From Malikia sp041190985 (GTDB taxonomy: Bacteria; Pseudomonadota; Gammaproteobacteria; Burkholderiales; Burkholderiaceae_C): a stretch of DNA of 45,034 nucleotides. The position numbers and the translations under genes are program-made. The notes beneath the pieces are model-generated. The model saw nothing but the letters and a program-made list of their open reading frames with translations. It was not told where the DNA came from and searched no databases. This document shows positions 9,196 to 18,703 of the stretch, in pieces; position 1 is the stretch's first letter; each line of letters opens with the position of its first letter. The stretch spans positions 1 to 45,034 of the forward strand of contig JBEEPT010000151.1 in the NCBI GenBank assembly GCA_041190985.1, written 5' to 3'.

Positions 9196-10473
9196 TCAGT
9201 GCCGCACCGGCCCGCTTACTGCCGGCGCCTTCATCGGCCAGGCCAGCAGCAGCCAGAGCGCGCTCAGGCCGGCGCAGGCCGCGAACACGCCGGTACTGCC
9301 CTGGGTCTTGGACAGCCAGCCACCGACCGCGCCGCCGGCGAAGAAACCCAGCGACTGCAGCGTGTTGTAGACGCCCAGCGCCGTGCCGCGATGCGCCGGC
9401 GGTGCCAGGCGCGAGGCCAGGCTGGGCTGGCTGGCCTCCAGCGCGTTGAAGCCGGTGAAGAACAGACACAGCAGCGTCGCCGCCAGCCACAGCGAGGGCG
9501 ACTGCCCCAGCGCCAGGAAGCCCAGCTGCACCGCCAGGATCAGGCCGATGGCAAACAGGAACACGGCTCGCAGGTAGCCCTTGCGCTCGAGCCGGAACAG
9601 CGCGCCGCCCATGAGCAGGAAGGACACCAGCACCGCGGGCAGGTAGACCTTCCAGTGCTCGGCCGCGGCCAGGCCGGCCTGCACCAGCACCGCCGGCACC
9701 GCCATCCACATCGAGAGCTGGACCGCGTGCAGCGCGAAGACGCCGAAGTCCAGCCGCAGCAGGCCGGCATGACGCAGCACCTCGCGCAGGCCGCCGCGGG
9801 CGGGATCCTTGTGCTGGGCCGGCTCGGGCGGCACCACCCAGGCCACGATGGCCATGCCGGCCAGCGCCAGCGCGGTGGTCAGCGCGAACAGGCCGCGCAG
9901 CCCTATCCCTGCCGCCAGCAGCGGCGCCAGCACCAGCGAGAGCGCGAACATCAGCGCGATGCTCATGCCCACCAGCGCCATCGCCTTGGTGCGCACGCTG
10001 TCGCGCGTGACGTCGGCCAGGAAGGCCGTGACCGCGGCCGAGATCGCACCCGCGCCCTGCAGCGCGCGCCCGGCCACCAGCCAGTGCACGCTGGGCGCCC
10101 AGGCCGCGACCGCGCTGCCGAGCGCGAACAGGCCCAGCCCGGCCAGGATCACGGGCTTGCGGCCCCAGCGGTCGGACGCCATGCCAAGCGGGATCTGCAG
10201 CAGGGCCTGGGTCAGGCCGTAGACGCCCATGGCCAGGCCGACCAGCGCGGGATCGTCGCCGCCGGGGTAGCGGCGGGCCTCGAGCGCGAACACCGGCAGC
10301 ACCAGGAACAGGCCCAGCATGCGCAGGGCAAAGATGGAGGCGAGCGAGAGACTGGCGCGGCGTTCGCCGCCAGTCATGCGGGAGGGATCGGTCGGGGTAT
10401 CGGGCACGGCGGATGCGGCCGGCAGCGGCAGGGCCGCGCGCCAGGCCATGTCAGTGACAGGCGAAACCGCCAT
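9196..10473 (-). CDS. Major facilitator superfamily transporter, YajR-like
   Basis: A 12-helix inner-membrane transporter of about 425 residues. Visible MFS signatures include GVYGLTQALLQIPLGMASDR followed by WGRKPVI (the A-motif between helices 2 and 3) and RALQGAGAISAA in helix 4. The N-terminal sequence RASLSLASIFALRMLGLFLV resembles YajR. The C-terminal ferredoxin-like domain of E. coli YajR is absent. The start is uncertain: ATG at 10473 was chosen, but ATG at 10377 just before the conserved region is equally possible. Substrate unknown. Its stop codon coincides with the 3-bp flank of the neighbouring IS repeat, so the original C-terminus may have been altered by that insertion. Confidence 0.85.
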   Translation of the reverse strand: MAVSPVTDMAWRAALPLPAASAVPDTPTDPSRMTGGERRASLSLASIFALRMLGLFLVLPVFALEARRYPGGDDPALVGLAMGVYGLTQALLQIPLGMASDRWGRKPVILAGLGLFALGSAVAAWAPSVHWLVAGRALQGAGAISAAVTAFLADVTRDSVRTKAMALVGMSIALMFALSLVLAPLLAAGIGLRGLFALTTALALAGMAIVAWVVPPEPAQHKDPARGGLREVLRHAGLLRLDFGVFALHAVQLSMWMAVPAVLVQAGLAAAEHWKVYLPAVLVSFLLMGGALFRLERKGYLRAVFLFAIGLILAVQLGFLALGQSPSLWLAATLLCLFFTGFNALEASQPSLASRLAPPAHRGTALGVYNTLQSLGFFAGGAVGGWLSKTQGSTGVFAACAGLSALWLLLAWPMKAPAVSGPVRH

Positions 10474-10548
10474 TTTCACTCAAGCGGCGCGGCCGGCTGG
10501 CTCCGCCATCGCGCGTAGGGGCATTCAGGCCGCGCGGCGACGCCAGGC

Positions 10549-11226
10549 TCAGGCCAGCGCGGCGCGCATCTGGTCGATGACGGCGCGGTAGTCGGGCTTG
10601 CCGAAGATCGCGCTGCCGGCCACGAAGGTGTCGGCTCCCGCGTCGGCGACGCGGCGGATGTTGTCGGCCTTGATGCCGCCGTCGACCTCGAGGCGGATGT
10701 CGCGGCCGCTGGCCTCGATGCGCCGGCGAGCGGCCTCGATCTTGCGCAGCGCGCTGTCGATGAAGCCCTGGCCGCCGAAGCCCGGGTTGACGCTCATGAT
10801 CAGGATCAGGTCGATGTCGTCGATCACCCAGTCCAGCACGTCCAGCGGCTCGGCCGGGTTGAACACCAGGCCGGCCTGCACGCCGCGCGCCTTGATCGCC
10901 TGCACGCTGCGGTGCACATGGGTCGATGCGTCGGGGTGGAAGCTGATCAGGTCGGCGCCCGCATCGGCAAAGGCGGCGGCCAGCGCATCGACCGGCTGCA
11001 CCATCAGGTGCACGTCGATCGGCGCCGGCGTGCCGTCAGGCCTGACGGCATGCGGCTTCAGCGCCTGGCAGATCATGGGGCCGAAGGTCAGGTTGGGAAC
11101 GTAGTGATTGTCCATCACGTCGAAGTGGATCCAGTCGGCGCCGGCGGCCAGCACATGGCGGACCTCCTCGCCCAGGCGGGCAAAGTCGGCCGAGAGGATG
11201 GAGGGGGCGATGCGATAGGTGCTCAT
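10549..11226 (-). CDS. rpe: Ribulose-phosphate 3-epimerase
   Basis: This 225-residue TIM-barrel enzyme interconverts ribulose 5-phosphate and xylulose 5-phosphate in the pentose phosphate pathway (and the Calvin cycle where present). Clear motifs are IAPSILSADFARLGEEV at the N-terminus, WIHFDVMDNHYVPNLTFGP (metal-binding His and Asp) near residue 32, LILIMSVNPGFGGQ near 138, and the phosphate-binding end ADTFVAGSAIFG. I chose the ATG at 11226, where the conserved sequence starts; an upstream start at 11286 would add 20 unconserved residues. It is divergent from apaG. Confidence 0.95.
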   Translation of the reverse strand: MSTYRIAPSILSADFARLGEEVRHVLAAGADWIHFDVMDNHYVPNLTFGPMICQALKPHAVRPDGTPAPIDVHLMVQPVDALAAAFADAGADLISFHPDASTHVHRSVQAIKARGVQAGLVFNPAEPLDVLDWVIDDIDLILIMSVNPGFGGQGFIDSALRKIEAARRRIEASGRDIRLEVDGGIKADNIRRVADAGADTFVAGSAIFGKPDYRAVIDQMRAALA

Positions 11227-11320
11227 GCGCGCGATTGTGGCAGCTTTGCCCGCCTGCGACACGGTCCCGGATTCGGCCCCTGGCACGCCAAGGCAAGCCC
11301 AAGCTGGTTAGGATGCGCAT

Positions 11321-11710
11321 ATGGCCAAATACCAGTTCGACGTCCAGGTCAGGCCCGAATACCTGCCCGACCAGTCCTCGCCACAGCGCGACAGCTATGT
11401 CTTCGCCTACACCATCACCATCGCCAACACCGGTTCGGTCGCGGCGCAGCTGGTCTCGCGCCACTGGGAAATCGAGGATTCCTGCGGCGAGACCCAGGTC
11501 GTCGACGGCCTGGGCGTGGTCGGACGCCAGCCCTTGCTCGAGCCTGGCGAGGCCTTCCAGTACAGCAGCAGCGCGCGCCTGCGCACGCCCATGGGTATCA
11601 TGAGCGGACACTACTTCTGCGTCGGCGTCGACGGCCACCGCTTCGAGGTGCCGATCGCCACCTTCGTGCTGCGCGCCGACGGCGAGGACAGCAAGCCGCC
11701 GCTGCACTGA
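11321..11710 (+). CDS. apaG: ApaG protein
   Basis: A small (129-residue) cytoplasmic immunoglobulin-like beta-sandwich protein of the ApaG/DUF525 family, usual length about 125. Characteristic blocks are FAYTITIANTGSVAAQLVSR followed by HWEIEDSCG, then VVGRQPLLEPGEAFQYSS and PMGIMSGHYFCV. Its exact role is unsettled; it is linked to Co2+ resistance and Mg2+ efflux in Salmonella. Its start at 11321 lacks a strong ribosome-binding site. It heads a rightward run of closely spaced genes (thiL 7 bases downstream). Confidence 0.93.
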   Translation: MAKYQFDVQVRPEYLPDQSSPQRDSYVFAYTITIANTGSVAAQLVSRHWEIEDSCGETQVVDGLGVVGRQPLLEPGEAFQYSSSARLRTPMGIMSGHYFCVGVDGHRFEVPIATFVLRADGEDSKPPLH

Positions 11711-11717
11711 TTGCTCC

Positions 11718-12689
11718 ATGGGTGAATTCGAACTGATCGCGCGCTACTTCCAGCGCCCGGGCCCCAATCCGCCCGGCGTGGTGCTGGGCATAGGCGACGA
11801 CTGCGCGCTGCTGCAGCCGGACGCCGGCCAGCGCCTCGCCATTTCCTGCGACATGCTGGTCGAGGGCCGGCATTTCTTCCCCGACGTCGAGCCGGCGGCG
11901 CTCGGCCACAAGGCGCTGGCGGTCAACCTGAGCGACCTTGCCGCCATGGGCGCGCAGCCGCTGGGCTTCACGCTGGCGCTGGCGCTGCCCCGCGCCGACG
12001 AGGCCTGGCTGGCCGGCTTCACGGCGGGCCTGTTCGCGCTCGCCGACGCGTCGGCCTGCCCGCTGGTCGGCGGCGACACGACCCAGGGCCCGCTCAACCT
12101 CTGCATCACGGTGTTCGGCCAGGTGCCGCCGGGCCGGGAACTGCGCCGCAGCGGCGCGCGCGCCGGCGACGAGGTCTGGGTCAGCGGCACGCTGGGCGAC
12201 GCCCGGCTGGCGCTCGAGGCGCTGCTCGGCGTGCAGCCGCTCGCGCCCGAGGTGCTGCAGCGCGCGCGCGCGCGCCTGGAGCGCCCGACGCCGCGCCTGG
12301 CGCTCGGCCTGGCGCTGCGCGGCATCGCGAGCGCCGCGGCCGACGTCAGCGATGGTCTGGGCGGCGACCTCGGCCACATCCTGGACAGCTCGGGCGGCCT
12401 CGGCGCCGAGATCGAGCTCGACCGGCTGCTCCCGTCCGCCGCCGTGAGTGCCGACCTGCGCGCGCGTCCGCGCGAGCAGCTGCTGCGCTGCGTGCTGGCC
12501 GGCGGCGACGACTACGAGCTCGTCTTCACCGCGCCGCCCGCCGCGCGCGCGGCGGTGGAGCAGGCTGCAGCCAGCACCGGCACGCCGGTGACGCGCATCG
12601 GCCGCGTCAGCGCCACGCCCGGCCTGCGCTGGCTCGATGGCGGCAGGCCGGCGGCGCTGCAGCTGGCCAGCTTCGACCATTTCGCCTGA
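11718..12689 (+). CDS. thiL: Thiamine-monophosphate kinase
   Basis: ThiL phosphorylates thiamine monophosphate with ATP to thiamine diphosphate, the active cofactor. The 323-residue protein has the PurM/SelD-like fold signature: GEFELIARYF at the N-terminus, GIGDDCALL (metal-binding acidic pair, ~26), DMLVEGRHFF (~50), NLSDLAAMGAQPLGF (~72) and VGGDTTQGP (~115), with AADVSDGLGGDLGHI near 210 and LAGGDDYELVF near 260. Length is normal. It sits between apaG and the Nudix gene and close to pgpA and pncC, an arrangement common in proteobacteria (thiL-pgpA). Confidence 0.95.
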   Translation: MGEFELIARYFQRPGPNPPGVVLGIGDDCALLQPDAGQRLAISCDMLVEGRHFFPDVEPAALGHKALAVNLSDLAAMGAQPLGFTLALALPRADEAWLAGFTAGLFALADASACPLVGGDTTQGPLNLCITVFGQVPPGRELRRSGARAGDEVWVSGTLGDARLALEALLGVQPLAPEVLQRARARLERPTPRLALGLALRGIASAAADVSDGLGGDLGHILDSSGGLGAEIELDRLLPSAAVSADLRARPREQLLRCVLAGGDDYELVFTAPPAARAAVEQAAASTGTPVTRIGRVSATPGLRWLDGGRPAALQLASFDHFA

Positions 12690-12696
12690 CTCCCGC

Positions 12697-13563
12697 ATGA
12701 GCACCACACCGAACGCCAGCCCGGCGCGCGACTCCGCCTCCCTGGTCCTGCTGCGCGACGACGCGGCCGGCCTGGAGGTGCTGCTGCTGCGCCGCCATGC
12801 CGACACCCGAGTGCTGGGCGGCGTCTACGTCTTCCCCGGCGGCAAGCTGGATGCGGCCGACTGCAGTCCCGATGCCATCGCAGCGCTCGACCTCGACAGC
12901 GAGACGCTGCGCGCCCGCCTGCACGAGCCCGGCCTGGCCCCGGACACCGCCGCCGGCCTGCACATGGCCGCGCTGCGCGAGACGCTGGAGGAATGCGGCC
13001 TGCTGCTCGCCGCCGGCGCCGACGCCCAGGCACGCCAGGCGCTGGCGGACCGGCAGGCCGCGGGCGAGCCGCTGGCCGACGCCATGGCGACGCTCGGCCT
13101 GCGCTGGCAGAGCAGCGCCATCCTGCCCTGGTCGCGCTGGATCACGCCCGACCACCCGGACTCCGGCGCGCGCTTCGACACCCGCTTCTTCCTGGGCCGG
13201 CTGCCCGCCGGCCAGCAGGCGCGCCACGACGGCTTCGAGGCCACCGAGGCGCTCTGGATCCGGCCGCGCCGGGCGCTCGAACGGCACGCGGCAGGCGAAC
13301 TCAACCTGGTGCCGCCCCAGCTCATGAGCCTGGTCCAGCTCTGCCGCCATGCCGACGTCGACAGCGCCTGGGCCGCGGCGCAAGCCAGCCGCCCGCCCGT
13401 GATCCAGCCCGAGGCCCACGAACGCGAGGACGGCCGCATACTCTGCTACCCCGGCGACCCACTGCACAGCGTGCGCGAACGCGCCCTGCTTGGGCCCACC
13501 CGGCTGCGCTGGGCCAGCCGCCGCTTCGAGCCGCTCGGCGGTTTCGACGCCTGGTTCGAGTGA
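12697..13563 (+). CDS. Nudix hydrolase (NUDT19-like, long form)
   Basis: A 288-residue Nudix-fold pyrophosphatase. After a short N-terminal tail the fold begins with SLVLLRDDAAGLEVLLLRRH (~13), then YVFPGGKLD (~45), and the Nudix helix AALRETLEECGLLLA (~90) with the required REx2EE core. The glycine of the classical Nudix box is spaced further away than usual. The long form with an insertion between FPGGK and the helix resembles the NUDT19 / coenzyme A diphosphatase-like group, but the substrate cannot be assigned from sequence. Start at 12697, 7 bases after thiL. Confidence 0.85.
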   Translation: MSTTPNASPARDSASLVLLRDDAAGLEVLLLRRHADTRVLGGVYVFPGGKLDAADCSPDAIAALDLDSETLRARLHEPGLAPDTAAGLHMAALRETLEECGLLLAAGADAQARQALADRQAAGEPLADAMATLGLRWQSSAILPWSRWITPDHPDSGARFDTRFFLGRLPAGQQARHDGFEATEALWIRPRRALERHAAGELNLVPPQLMSLVQLCRHADVDSAWAAAQASRPPVIQPEAHEREDGRILCYPGDPLHSVRERALLGPTRLRWASRRFEPLGGFDAWFE

Positions 13564-13579
13564 ACCCTCCCCCTTCATC

Positions 13580-14116
13580 ATGGACACCTCCTTCAAGCCC
13601 TTTCGCAGCGCGCCGCTGGCGCGCCCCGACACACGCTTCCTGTGCTCGCGCCTGTCGCACCTGATCGCGCTCGGCTTCGGCTCCGGCCTGTCGCCCAAGG
13701 CGCCCGGCACCGTGGGCACGCTCTGGGCCTGGGCGGCCTTCCTGCTGATCGAGCGCCTGGCCGCGCCAGGCGACCTCGGCTGGGCCTTAACCATCGCCGC
13801 CACCCTGCTGGCCGGCTGGTGGGCCAGCGTCGCCACGGTGCGGCGCACCGGCGTGGCCGACCCCGGCTACATCGTGATCGACGAGGTCGTCGCCTTCTGG
13901 CTGGTGCTCTGGCTGGCCATGCCCACCGGCTTCTGGGGCCAGGCCTGGGCCTTCGCGCTGTTCCGCTACTTCGACGCCGCCAAGCCCGGGCCGGTGGCCT
14001 GGGCCGACCGGGCCTTCAAGGGCTGGGGCTGGCGCGGCGGCTGGGGCATCATGTTCGACGACCTGGTCGCGGCCGCCTGCACCCTGCTCGTGATCGCGCT
14101 CTGGCGCTGGTTCTGA
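13580..14116 (+). CDS. pgpA: Phosphatidylglycerophosphatase A
   Basis: PgpA is an inner-membrane phosphatase that converts phosphatidylglycerol phosphate to phosphatidylglycerol. The 178-residue protein has the family motifs GSGLSPKAPGTVGTLWAW (~34), DPGYIVIDEVVAFW (~95, with the conserved acidic residues) and RYFDAAKPGPVAWADR (~133), plus hydrophobic segments around 50-62, 66-82, 103-120 and 163-178. The ATG at 13580 was chosen as the start of the family-like N-terminus. It lies in the thiL-Nudix-pgpA-pncC run, 13 bases before pncC. Confidence 0.92.
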   Translation: MDTSFKPFRSAPLARPDTRFLCSRLSHLIALGFGSGLSPKAPGTVGTLWAWAAFLLIERLAAPGDLGWALTIAATLLAGWWASVATVRRTGVADPGYIVIDEVVAFWLVLWLAMPTGFWGQAWAFALFRYFDAAKPGPVAWADRAFKGWGWRGGWGIMFDDLVAAACTLLVIALWRWF

Positions 14117-14129
14117 GCGCTGCCACGCC

Positions 14130-14627
14130 ATGCAGACCACCGCCGCCGAACTGCTGCAGCTGTGCGAACGCCTGGCGCAGGCGCTCAAGGCCAGGGGCTG
14201 GATGATGGCCACGGCCGAGAGCTGCACCGGCGGCCTGATCGCCGCCACCTGCACCGGCTTGAGCGGATCGAGCGACTGGCTCGAGCGCGGCTTCGTCACC
14301 TACTCCAACGCCGCCAAGTCCGAGATGCTGGGCGTGCCGGCAACGCTGATCGACAGTCACGGCGCGGTCAGCGAGGAGGTTGCGCGCGCGATGGCGCTCG
14401 GCGCGCTGGCGCATTCGCAGGCCCAGGCATCGGTGGCCGTCACCGGCATCGCCGGGCCGAGCGGCGGCTGCGCCGCCAAGCCGGTCGGCACGGTCTGCTT
14501 CGGCTGGGCGCTGGGCGACCGGGCCTGGACCGAACAGCAGTGCTTCGACGGCGACCGCGACGCGGTGCGCGCGGCCACCGTTCGCCATGCCCTGCACGGA
14601 CTGCTGGCCGCCCTGTCGGCGGCCTGA
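14130..14627 (+). CDS. pncC: Nicotinamide-nucleotide amidohydrolase (CinA C-terminal domain family)
   Basis: This 165-residue stand-alone CinA C-terminal-type enzyme deamidates nicotinamide mononucleotide to nicotinate mononucleotide, recycling the NMN released by NAD-dependent DNA ligase. Diagnostic stretches are MMATAESCTGGLIAATCTG (~30, with the catalytic Ser), FVTYSNAAKSEMLGV (~58) and SVAVTGIAGPSGG (~105). The length matches E. coli PncC/YgaD. It is the last gene of the thiL cluster; a leftward hypothetical gene converges on it after 40 bases. Confidence 0.93.
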   Translation: MQTTAAELLQLCERLAQALKARGWMMATAESCTGGLIAATCTGLSGSSDWLERGFVTYSNAAKSEMLGVPATLIDSHGAVSEEVARAMALGALAHSQAQASVAVTGIAGPSGGCAAKPVGTVCFGWALGDRAWTEQQCFDGDRDAVRAATVRHALHGLLAALSAA

Positions 14628-14667
14628 ACAGCCAGCTGCCCACGCCGCTGGCGCCGCGCCCCAGCGA

Positions 14668-15048
14668 TCAGGGCAGCGGCCGCAGCGGCTCGGCGGCGTG
14701 GTGGCACGGATGCTCCAGCAGCCGGATCACTTCCTTGACGATGCCGACCATCAGCGCCCGCTCGCAACTGGGGTGGTCGGCAAAGCGGATCCGGGTCGCG
14801 CCAATGTCGACATGATCGGGCTCGTCCGCCCCCTCGGGCGTCACGAAGACCAGCGACAGCGCATGCTGCGCCAGCAGCGGCCCGCAGGCGGCCCAGTCGC
14901 GCGTCCAGGCCGGCAGCTTCTGCGCGCCGTCCCAGAGCGTGCCCACGCTCTCGTAGCATTCCTCGATCTGGCGGTGGCCCAGCAGCTGCGCCAGGTGCCG
15001 CTCCTTGGCGATGCAGCTGCGGAAATAGTCCTGGTCGCTGATGCGCAT
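14668..15048 (-). CDS. Hypothetical protein, 126 residues
   Basis: I do not recognise this protein. It starts MRISDQDYFRSCIAKERHLA and continues with LLGHRQIEECYESVG; there is no signal peptide and no membrane segment, so it is probably cytoplasmic. The middle (WTRDWAACGPLLAQHAL, then LVFVTPEGADE) faintly recalls DUF2591 phage-type proteins, but this is a guess. Two cysteines and several histidines do not form a known metal motif. The start at 15048 has a good ribosome-binding site (GGGGAGA), and codon use looks like that of the neighbours, so I consider it a real gene. It runs in the same direction as the SEC-C gene 117 bases upstream. Confidence 0.7.
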   Translation of the reverse strand: MRISDQDYFRSCIAKERHLAQLLGHRQIEECYESVGTLWDGAQKLPAWTRDWAACGPLLAQHALSLVFVTPEGADEPDHVDIGATRIRFADHPSCERALMVGIVKEVIRLLEHPCHHAAEPLRPLP

Positions 15049-15165
15049 CTCGATCTCCCCGCTCTAGGCTAATGGAGAGATTGGATGCGCTGGCAGCCCG
15101 TGCGTCAAGCCTCGGACGCGGGCTGCGCCAGGCGGCGGCGCGGCGGCCGCCTCAGTTGGGCGCGC

Positions 15166-15975
<810 letters not shown>

Positions 15976-16107
15976 GCCTGGCAGTGTAGCCGCCCGCCGC
16001 CGCGGCATCCATGGCGCCGCCGGCAGCGGCTGGCGGCGGGCCGCGTTCGGCGCTAGACTGGGCTTGCGATGCCGCCCCGCCGGCCTGGCCGGCCCCCAAG
16101 GAGAGTC

Positions 16108-18573
16108 ATGCCCGCCACCCGCCTGAACCCCGCCGAGCTGCGCCTGCGAGTGGACCCTGGGGCGCTGGGCTTCGCCGACACGAGCGAACTGGCCCAGGAG
16201 CCGCTGCCCTGGATCGGCCAGGAACGCGCGCAGACGGCAGCGCGCTTCGGCCTCGGGCTCGACCACCCGGACTACCACCTGTTCGTGCTCGGCGACGTCG
16301 GCACCGGACGCTCGACGCTGCTGCAGCAGGAGATGCACGCCGCCGCCAGCCTGCGCCCGGAGCCGCCCGACCTGTGCTATCTGCACAACTTCGACGCGCC
16401 CGAGCGCCCGCGCGCGCTGCGCCTGCCAGCCGGCGAAGGCCGCCAGCTGCGCCAGCTGATGGCGCAGCTGGTCAAGACGCTGCAGGCCGACATCCCCAAG
16501 CGCTTCGCCGCGCCCGACTTCAAGGCCGCGCAGGACCAGCTGGAGCACGACTACGCCGAGCGCGAGGCCGAGGCCTATCAGGCGCTGTCGGCCTACGCCG
16601 CCGAGCGCCACTTCGCGCTGCGGCGCGAGGGCGGCCAGCTGATCCTGACGCTGATCGGCCCCAAGGGCCAGGGCCTGACCGAGTCCGAGCTGGCCGCGCT
16701 GCCGCAGCAGGAGCGCGAGCGCTACGACCAGGGCGAGCGCGAGCTGCGCGCCGAGATCCTGCGCTTCCTCGAGTTCACGCGCCCGCTCGAGCGCGCGCTC
16801 GACGAGGGCGTGATCGCGCTGCGGCTGCAGGCCGTCAAGCCGCTGCTGGAGCGCGAACTCCAGGCGATCCGCCAGCAGCTGCGCAAGAACATCAAGGACA
16901 CGCGCAAGCTCGGCAGCTACCTCGAGCAGGTGTCGGTCAACCTGCTCGAGCACCTGCACCTGTTCGAGAGCGGCGCGGCCGAGGACGAGCCCGAGCGCAA
17001 GGAGGCGCTCGCGCAGGTGCTGGCGCGCTACCGCGTCAACCTGGTGGTCGACAACGCGGGCGCGCGCGGCGCGCCGGTGATCGTCGAGAACAACCCGCTG
17101 TTCCGCCCGCTGTTCGGCAGCATCGAGTACCAGTCCGAGAACGACGTGCTGGTGACCGACTTCTCGCGCATCCGCGCCGGCAGCCTGCTCAAGGCGCACG
17201 GCGGCTTCCTGATGCTGCACATGCGCGACCTGCTGGCCGACGAGCTGGTGTGGGAGAAGCTGCGCCGCTTCCTGCGCAATGGCCGGCTGCAGATCGAGGA
17301 ACCCGCGGTCGTCTACTCGGCGCAGGCCTCGACCTCGCTCGAGCCCGAGGCGGTCGACGTCGACGTCAAGCTGGTGCTGATCGGCTCGGACGAGCACTAC
17401 TACGCGCTGCAGGAAGGCGACCCCGAGTTCGCGCGCCATTTCCGCGTCAAGGTCGACTTCGCCGACAGCTTCCTGGCCAGCGACGCGACGCGGCGCGCCA
17501 GCGGCGTGTTCGTCGCCCATGTCTGCGAGCGCCTGGGGCTGCCGCATTTCTCGGCCAAAGCGGTCGCACGCCTGATCGAGGACAGCCACCGCCAGGCCGA
17601 GGACCAGGTGCGCCAGTGCGCGGCCTTCTCGCGCACCGAGGCGCTGGTGGTCGAGAGCGCGGGCGTGGCGCAGGCGCGCGGCGCGCGCCAGGTCGAGGCC
17701 GAGGACGTCGCGGCCGCGCTGCAGGCGCAGCGGCACCGCCACGACTACATCGAGCAGCGCCTGCGCGAGACCATCGCCGACGGCGAGCGCATCATCGCGC
17801 TCGATGGCGAGCGCATCGGCCAGCTCAACGGCCTGACCGTGATCGACCTCGGCGACTACCGCTTCGGCCAGCCGATGAAGGTCACGGTGCGCACCGTCGC
17901 CGGCACCGAGGGCCTGCTCAACATCGAGCGCGAGGTGCAGCTGTCCGGCCCGATCCACGACAAGGCGGTGCTGATCCTGGAGAGCTACCTGTCGGCGCTG
18001 TTCGGCCACATCGCCCCGCTGGCGCTGAGCGCGTCGATCGTGTTCGAGCAGGAGTACTACGGCGTCGAGGGCGACTCGGCCTCCTGCGCCGAGCTCTACG
18101 CGCTGCTGTCCTCGCTGTCGGGCCTGCCGCTGCGCCAGGGCATCGCGGTGACGGGCGCGATCAGCCCCTACGGCGAGGTGCTGCCGATCGGCGGCCTGAA
18201 CGAGAAGATCGAGGGCTTCTTCGGCGTCTGCCAGAACGCGGGCCTGAGCGGCAGCCAGGGCGTGCTGATCCCGGCGCGCAACCGCCGCCACCTGATGCTG
18301 TCGCGCGAGGTCTGCGCGGCGGTCGAGCGCGGCCTGTTCCACATCCACACCGCCGAGCATGTCAGCGAAGGCGCCGAGCTGCTGATGGGGCGGCCCTTCG
18401 GCGCCGATCCGGCACAGCCCTGCCCGGTCGCGCTGCCCGGCGCGGCCTGCGCAGGCGCCGGCCCGACCGGCTATCCCGCAGACAGCATACTCGGCCGCGC
18501 CGAAGCCACGCTGCAGGCCTTCCGCCGCGCCTGCCTGCGCGCAGCCCACCCCAAGGCCTGGCGCCGGCGCTGA
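16108..18573 (+). CDS. Lon-like ATP-dependent protease (AAA_32 / LonB-type proteolytic domain)
   Basis: This 821-residue protein joins a divergent AAA+ module (~35-380, with a long coiled insertion ~115-290) to a C-terminal Lon-type proteolytic domain (~560-770). The serine-lysine dyad is visible: Ser657 in EGDSASC and Lys700 in PIGGLNEKIEG, 43 residues apart as in classical Lon. The Walker A loop reads GDVGTGRST (residues 62-70), with Arg in the usual Lys position, a variant I recall as common in this family. The N-terminal LAN domain of Lon is absent. The start at 16108 follows AAGGAGAG. Cytoplasmic; substrates unknown. E. coli YcbZ is a related protein. Confidence 0.88.
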   Translation: MPATRLNPAELRLRVDPGALGFADTSELAQEPLPWIGQERAQTAARFGLGLDHPDYHLFVLGDVGTGRSTLLQQEMHAAASLRPEPPDLCYLHNFDAPERPRALRLPAGEGRQLRQLMAQLVKTLQADIPKRFAAPDFKAAQDQLEHDYAEREAEAYQALSAYAAERHFALRREGGQLILTLIGPKGQGLTESELAALPQQERERYDQGERELRAEILRFLEFTRPLERALDEGVIALRLQAVKPLLERELQAIRQQLRKNIKDTRKLGSYLEQVSVNLLEHLHLFESGAAEDEPERKEALAQVLARYRVNLVVDNAGARGAPVIVENNPLFRPLFGSIEYQSENDVLVTDFSRIRAGSLLKAHGGFLMLHMRDLLADELVWEKLRRFLRNGRLQIEEPAVVYSAQASTSLEPEAVDVDVKLVLIGSDEHYYALQEGDPEFARHFRVKVDFADSFLASDATRRASGVFVAHVCERLGLPHFSAKAVARLIEDSHRQAEDQVRQCAAFSRTEALVVESAGVAQARGARQVEAEDVAAALQAQRHRHDYIEQRLRETIADGERIIALDGERIGQLNGLTVIDLGDYRFGQPMKVTVRTVAGTEGLLNIEREVQLSGPIHDKAVLILESYLSALFGHIAPLALSASIVFEQEYYGVEGDSASCAELYALLSSLSGLPLRQGIAVTGAISPYGEVLPIGGLNEKIEGFFGVCQNAGLSGSQGVLIPARNRRHLMLSREVCAAVERGLFHIHTAEHVSEGAELLMGRPFGADPAQPCPVALPGAACAGAGPTGYPADSILGRAEATLQAFRRACLRAAHPKAWRRR

Positions 18574-18703
18574 GGCGCCTGCGCGGCGCGCACCACCAGG
18601 CCATCAGCCGGGCCGGACGGGCGCCGAGCTGGGTCATACTTGCAGGATTTGCCGGACCCGCGCATCCGCCCCGGCCACTCATCCCATCCTGCACCACCTT
18701 GAC

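Noticed and set aside
15093..15126. GC-rich hairpin (GCAGCCCG...CGGGCTGC) between the 126-residue hypothetical gene and the SEC-C gene
   Set aside because: Strong stem with a two-base bulge but no T-run on either strand; could be chance in such GC-rich DNA.
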